Below, in pieces: positions 15,301 to 16,013 of a stretch of 16,013 nt of DNA. The stretch comes from Clostridia bacterium (lineage in GTDB: Bacteria > Bacillota_A > Clostridia > Oscillospirales > CAG-272), in NCBI GenBank assembly GCA_017452945.1, contig JAFTLD010000050.1:1-16013 (forward strand), written 5' to 3'. The notes below the pieces were generated by a model. It was not told the origin of the DNA and ran no database searches. It worked only from the letters and a program-made list of their open reading frames with translations. Each line of letters opens with the position of its first letter. The first letter of the stretch is position 1. The translations under genes were made by a program, and so were the position numbers.

Positions 15301-15692
15301 GCCTCGTTACATACAGTGCAGTGGTTACCTTCGGTCAAACCTGTTTCGGTACAGGTAGGTGCAATTGCTGCATCAACGGCTTCAGTATGGCCAAGTGCGT
15401 CGATGCTCAGCTTTTCTGTTTCACCGCATTCACAGGTGCGCTGCTGTTCACCATTTTCGGTACAGGTTGCTTCCTTGACGGTTGTCCAATCGCCAAATGC
15501 GTGTACGTGCGGCTCGGTTTCAGATTCAGTTTCAATTACGGGTTCTGTTGTCTGTTCAATCGAACTGTCCGTAGTGCTGTCTGTGGTTTCGTTTTGCGTT
15601 TGTTGCTTGTTTGTGTCACATGCAGTCATCAAGAGCAAAACAGCCAGCATAACAAAACAGAGAATTGAACAGAGTTTCCACGTTTTCTTCAT
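12306..15692 (-). CDS. Lipoprotein with Cys/His repeats and BspA-like leucine-rich repeats
   Basis: A 1128-residue surface protein. A lipoprotein signal peptide (KK, hydrophobic core, LMTAC with C25 as lipidated cysteine) is followed by a Ser/Thr/Glu-rich linker (26-64). Residues ~65-613 hold about 14 Cys/His repeats, five of which (104-308) are near-identical 41-residue units with C-x10-C-x2-C and a closing ALGHT. This could be a Cys3-His metal site, by inference. Residues ~625-1090 carry about 17 BspA-type leucine-rich repeats (SVTSIGxxAFxxCTGLTSIxIP, LRR_5 class), interrupted near 840 and 935. The tail ends in GEWGYVNGVPTKW. BspA-like proteins commonly mediate adhesion to host or bacterial surfaces; the ligand here is unknown. 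The start follows AAGGAG at 15705-15700. It is transcribed behind a structured leader and terminator and is followed after 6 bp by the zinc-ribbon gene. Confidence 0.92.
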   Translation of the reverse strand: MKKTWKLCSILCFVMLAVLLLMTACDTNKQQTQNETTDSTTDSSIEQTTEPVIETESETEPHVHAFGDWTTVKEATCTENGEQQRTCECGETEKLSIDALGHTEAVDAAIAPTCTETGLTEGNHCTVCNEALVAQETVDALGHTEAIDAAVAATCTETGLTEGKHCSVCNEILVAQNTVDALGHTEVVDATVAATCTATGLTEGKHCSVCNEILVAQNTVDALGHIEAIDAAVAATCTATGLTEGKKCSVCNEILVAQNTVDALGHTEAIDAAVAATCTETGLTEGKHCSVCNEVLVAQETVDALGHTPGTEATCTDPQNCTVCGEQLASANGHTLGAEPTCTTNQPCLVCGIELAPALGHTEAADAAVSPTCTETGLTEGSHCNVCGEVLVAQEVVAALGHKYDAVVTAPTCTETGYTTYACSECGDTYTADEVAAYGHTPVIDAAVVPSCTETGLTEGSHCDVCSEVIVAQVLVDALGHSANDMVIENNVDPDCVNTGSYDSVIYCAVCNTELSRETIVVDALGHTEVIDAAVSPTCTENGLTKGMHCSVCNEVLVAQEVINASHTWDTEYSYDVDNHWFTCTVCGQGNKKEAHSVGEDGYCVNCDLPVASTQGVVYIVSDDGTYAEVVDYKGSSERIIISAEYMGLPVKAIGQSAFEYNTTITNVYLPECIISIGNSAFFGCTSLKSIIIPGNVSTIGRSAFYNCDSLTSIIIPDSVQHINEQTFKSCNNLENVIIGTGIKSIGSYAFQSCPKLASIIIPDSVESIGESTFSACKNLQCVTIGNGVTSIGTYAFAFCTKLTSITIPDNVIVLYDTTFSGCTSLIQIEDGVSYVDNCVIRFDNSSAVVALRDGTRKIFNAAFYGQTKLRTIYIPNSVTSIGDEAFANCTGLTSITIPNSVTCIGYKAFQGCTGLTSMSLPFIGANQNGTGSTELEHLFGNSCIPSSLTKIVITSGTIIGDSAFAGCENLSEIIIPDSVTSIGRYAFIGCTGLTNIIIPENITSISCGAFKNCTGLKNIIIPNSVINIGYEAFEGCTGLTNITIPESVTRIEWAAFRDCTNLTSIIIPKTVTSMEFSIFAGCSNLQHIYCEANSVPSGWDSGWRNYCSATVCWNGEWGYVNGVPTKW
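14769..15383 (-). repeat. Five tandem 123-bp coding repeats
   Basis: The 41-codon units of the lipoprotein (residues 104-144, 145-185, 186-226, 227-267, 268-308) recur with an exact 123-bp period. For example, equivalent positions fall at 14775, 14898, 15021, 15144, 15267 and 15390. The middle units share long identical tracts, including a run beginning TTCTGTGCAACGAGAATTTC. Such repeats can expand or contract by recombination while keeping frame. Shorter, diverged copies continue to about 13854. Confidence 0.95.
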
Positions 15693-15710
15693 TTTGTTTC
15701 TCCTTCACAA

Positions 15711-15741
15711 ATAAAAAGTGCGCCAACCGAAGTCAGCGCAC
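15711..15741 (-). terminator. UUCG-capped intrinsic terminator upstream of the lipoprotein gene
   Basis: On the minus strand, GTGCGCTGAC (15741-15732), loop TTCG (15731-15728), then GTTGGCGCAC (15727-15718) makes a 10-bp stem (two G-U) closed by a C-UUCG-G tetraloop. Five T follow (15717-15713). It ends just 5 bases before the lipoprotein Shine-Dalgarno (15705-15700). This position is typical of a transcription attenuator, or marks the end of an independent small RNA. Confidence 0.9.
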
Positions 15742-15766
15742 CGAAAAACACAGACTCCCAGTTGTC

Positions 15767-15920
15767 GCCAAACGAACTTGATCGCAGATAGGTACTATTC
15801 GCACCGTCAAACGGGAGCTGCATTTTTGCCAAAATGAAGTTCGTTTGAGGATGCAGAAAAAAGGTACAGCTTTCCCATGTGAGAAAGCATACCTATCGGC
15901 GATTATTCAGTTCGTTTGGC
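15767..15920 (-). ncRNA. Structured leader or small RNA, unidentified family
   Basis: About 154 nt closed by a 12-bp stem GCCAAACGAACT (15920-15909) with AGTTCGTTTGGC (15778-15767). The arm continues after a small internal loop with ATCGC/GCGAT (15903-15899 with 15785-15781) and GATAGGTA/TACCTATC (15897-15890 with 15794-15787). Inside lie a hairpin GCTTTC/GAAAGC (15888-15869) and competing helices CTGCAT/ATGCAG and CATTTT/AAAATG. The promoter's predicted start falls at 15920-15921, the first base of the outer stem, and a terminator follows 25 nt after the fold. A possible long-range GGGAG/CTCCC contact links the 3' tail (15755-15759) to the core (15813-15817). I do not recognise it as any known riboswitch, 6S, SRP or tmRNA. 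Confidence 0.7.
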
Positions 15921-15927
15921 ATTTTTT

Positions 15928-15956
15928 ATTATAACACAATTTATTTGATTTGTAAA
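15928..15956 (-). promoter_or_regulatory. Promoter of the structured RNA / lipoprotein unit
   Basis: On the minus strand: TTTACA (15956-15951), 17-bp spacer, perfect TATAAT (15933-15928) with extended -10 TG. Its start is expected at about 15921, the foot of the RNA's closing stem. No second promoter is seen between 15711 and the lipoprotein ATG, so lipoprotein expression appears to depend on read-through of the terminator at 15711-15741. Confidence 0.88.
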
Positions 15957-16013
15957 CACAGAATTATGAAAAACAAGGATAAATTGAGAAAAGTGCGCCT
16001 GCGGCATCGCCGC

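Noticed and set aside
14769..15383. Regular 123-bp spaced repeats considered as a CRISPR or repeat-RNA array
   Set aside because: Units are contiguous, in frame and protein coding; there are no unique spacers and no cas genes.
14662..15714. 350-codon plus-strand frame with Ser/Ala/Val repeats
   Set aside because: Its repeats are only the complement of the 123-bp repeats of the lipoprotein, and it runs through the lipoprotein's signal peptide without its own ribosome binding site.
15767..15920. 6S RNA, SRP RNA or a common riboswitch (cobalamin, lysine, c-di-GMP, T-box) considered for the structured leader
   Set aside because: None of the conserved core motifs of these families that I can recall is present, and the branched, pseudoknot-capable core does not fit the long 6S rod.
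15966..16013. Possible start of a plus-strand gene (MKNKDKLRK...)
   Set aside because: Only 16 codons are visible, with no Shine-Dalgarno and no promoter; it overlaps the region upstream of the minus-strand promoter and cannot be supported.

Overview
The window looks like a chromosomal stretch from an anaerobic Firmicute of the class Clostridia, probably a gut-type Oscillospirales/Christensenellales relative. The basis is strong AGGAGG-type ribosome binding sites, near-consensus sigma-A promoters with extended -10 boxes, the DUF512 radical-SAM gene next to der, oxygen-sensitive Fe-S enzymes, and a BspA-type leucine-rich-repeat lipoprotein. The exact lineage is an inference.

Left edge (1-506): the C-terminus of an IS200/IS605 Y1 transposase, its probable right end, four dispersed-repeat hairpins in a row, and a terminator-like hairpin. 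Housekeeping operon (525-5307, +): a perfect promoter drives a PDZ/radical-SAM/DUF512 protein, then der, obg and ppa, closed by a strong terminator. Der and Obg act on ribosome assembly, and Ppa removes the pyrophosphate made by macromolecule synthesis. Next come a palindromic element and a low-molecular-weight tyrosine phosphatase with its own promoter (5324-6080). The phosphatase reading frame ends inside another dispersed repeat (6051-6307).

Middle (6369-11903): a compact + strand cluster of a SAM methyltransferase, a nitroreductase and a glycosidase-like protein (DUF5722-like). Then an aldo/keto reductase with two Fe-S motifs (- strand) diverges from a flavin-type pyridoxamine-oxidase-family protein (+); their promoters lie back to back. 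A BCP peroxiredoxin follows a three-way-junction repeat. Redox and electrophile handling is the common theme, although no single pathway can be assigned.

Right side (11923-15956, -): a two-gene unit of a 1128-residue lipoprotein and a small zinc-ribbon protein. The lipoprotein has about 14 Cys/His repeats followed by about 17 BspA-like leucine-rich repeats. Its upstream region is the most intriguing part of the window. A consensus promoter starts transcription exactly at the base of a long branched RNA fold of about 154 nt, followed by a UUCG-capped intrinsic terminator and then the lipoprotein ribosome binding site. The RNA contains mutually exclusive pairings and matches no RNA family I could recognise.

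Almost every intergenic gap holds a different palindromic repeat family (309-434, 3296-3382, 5324-5506, 6051-6307, 9372-9513, 11363-11422), so the genome seems heavily seeded with small non-coding elements. I saw no tRNA, rRNA, CRISPR array or phage gene. The last 57 bases (15957-16013) hold no supported feature, only a 5-bp palindrome at 16001-16013 cut by the window edge.
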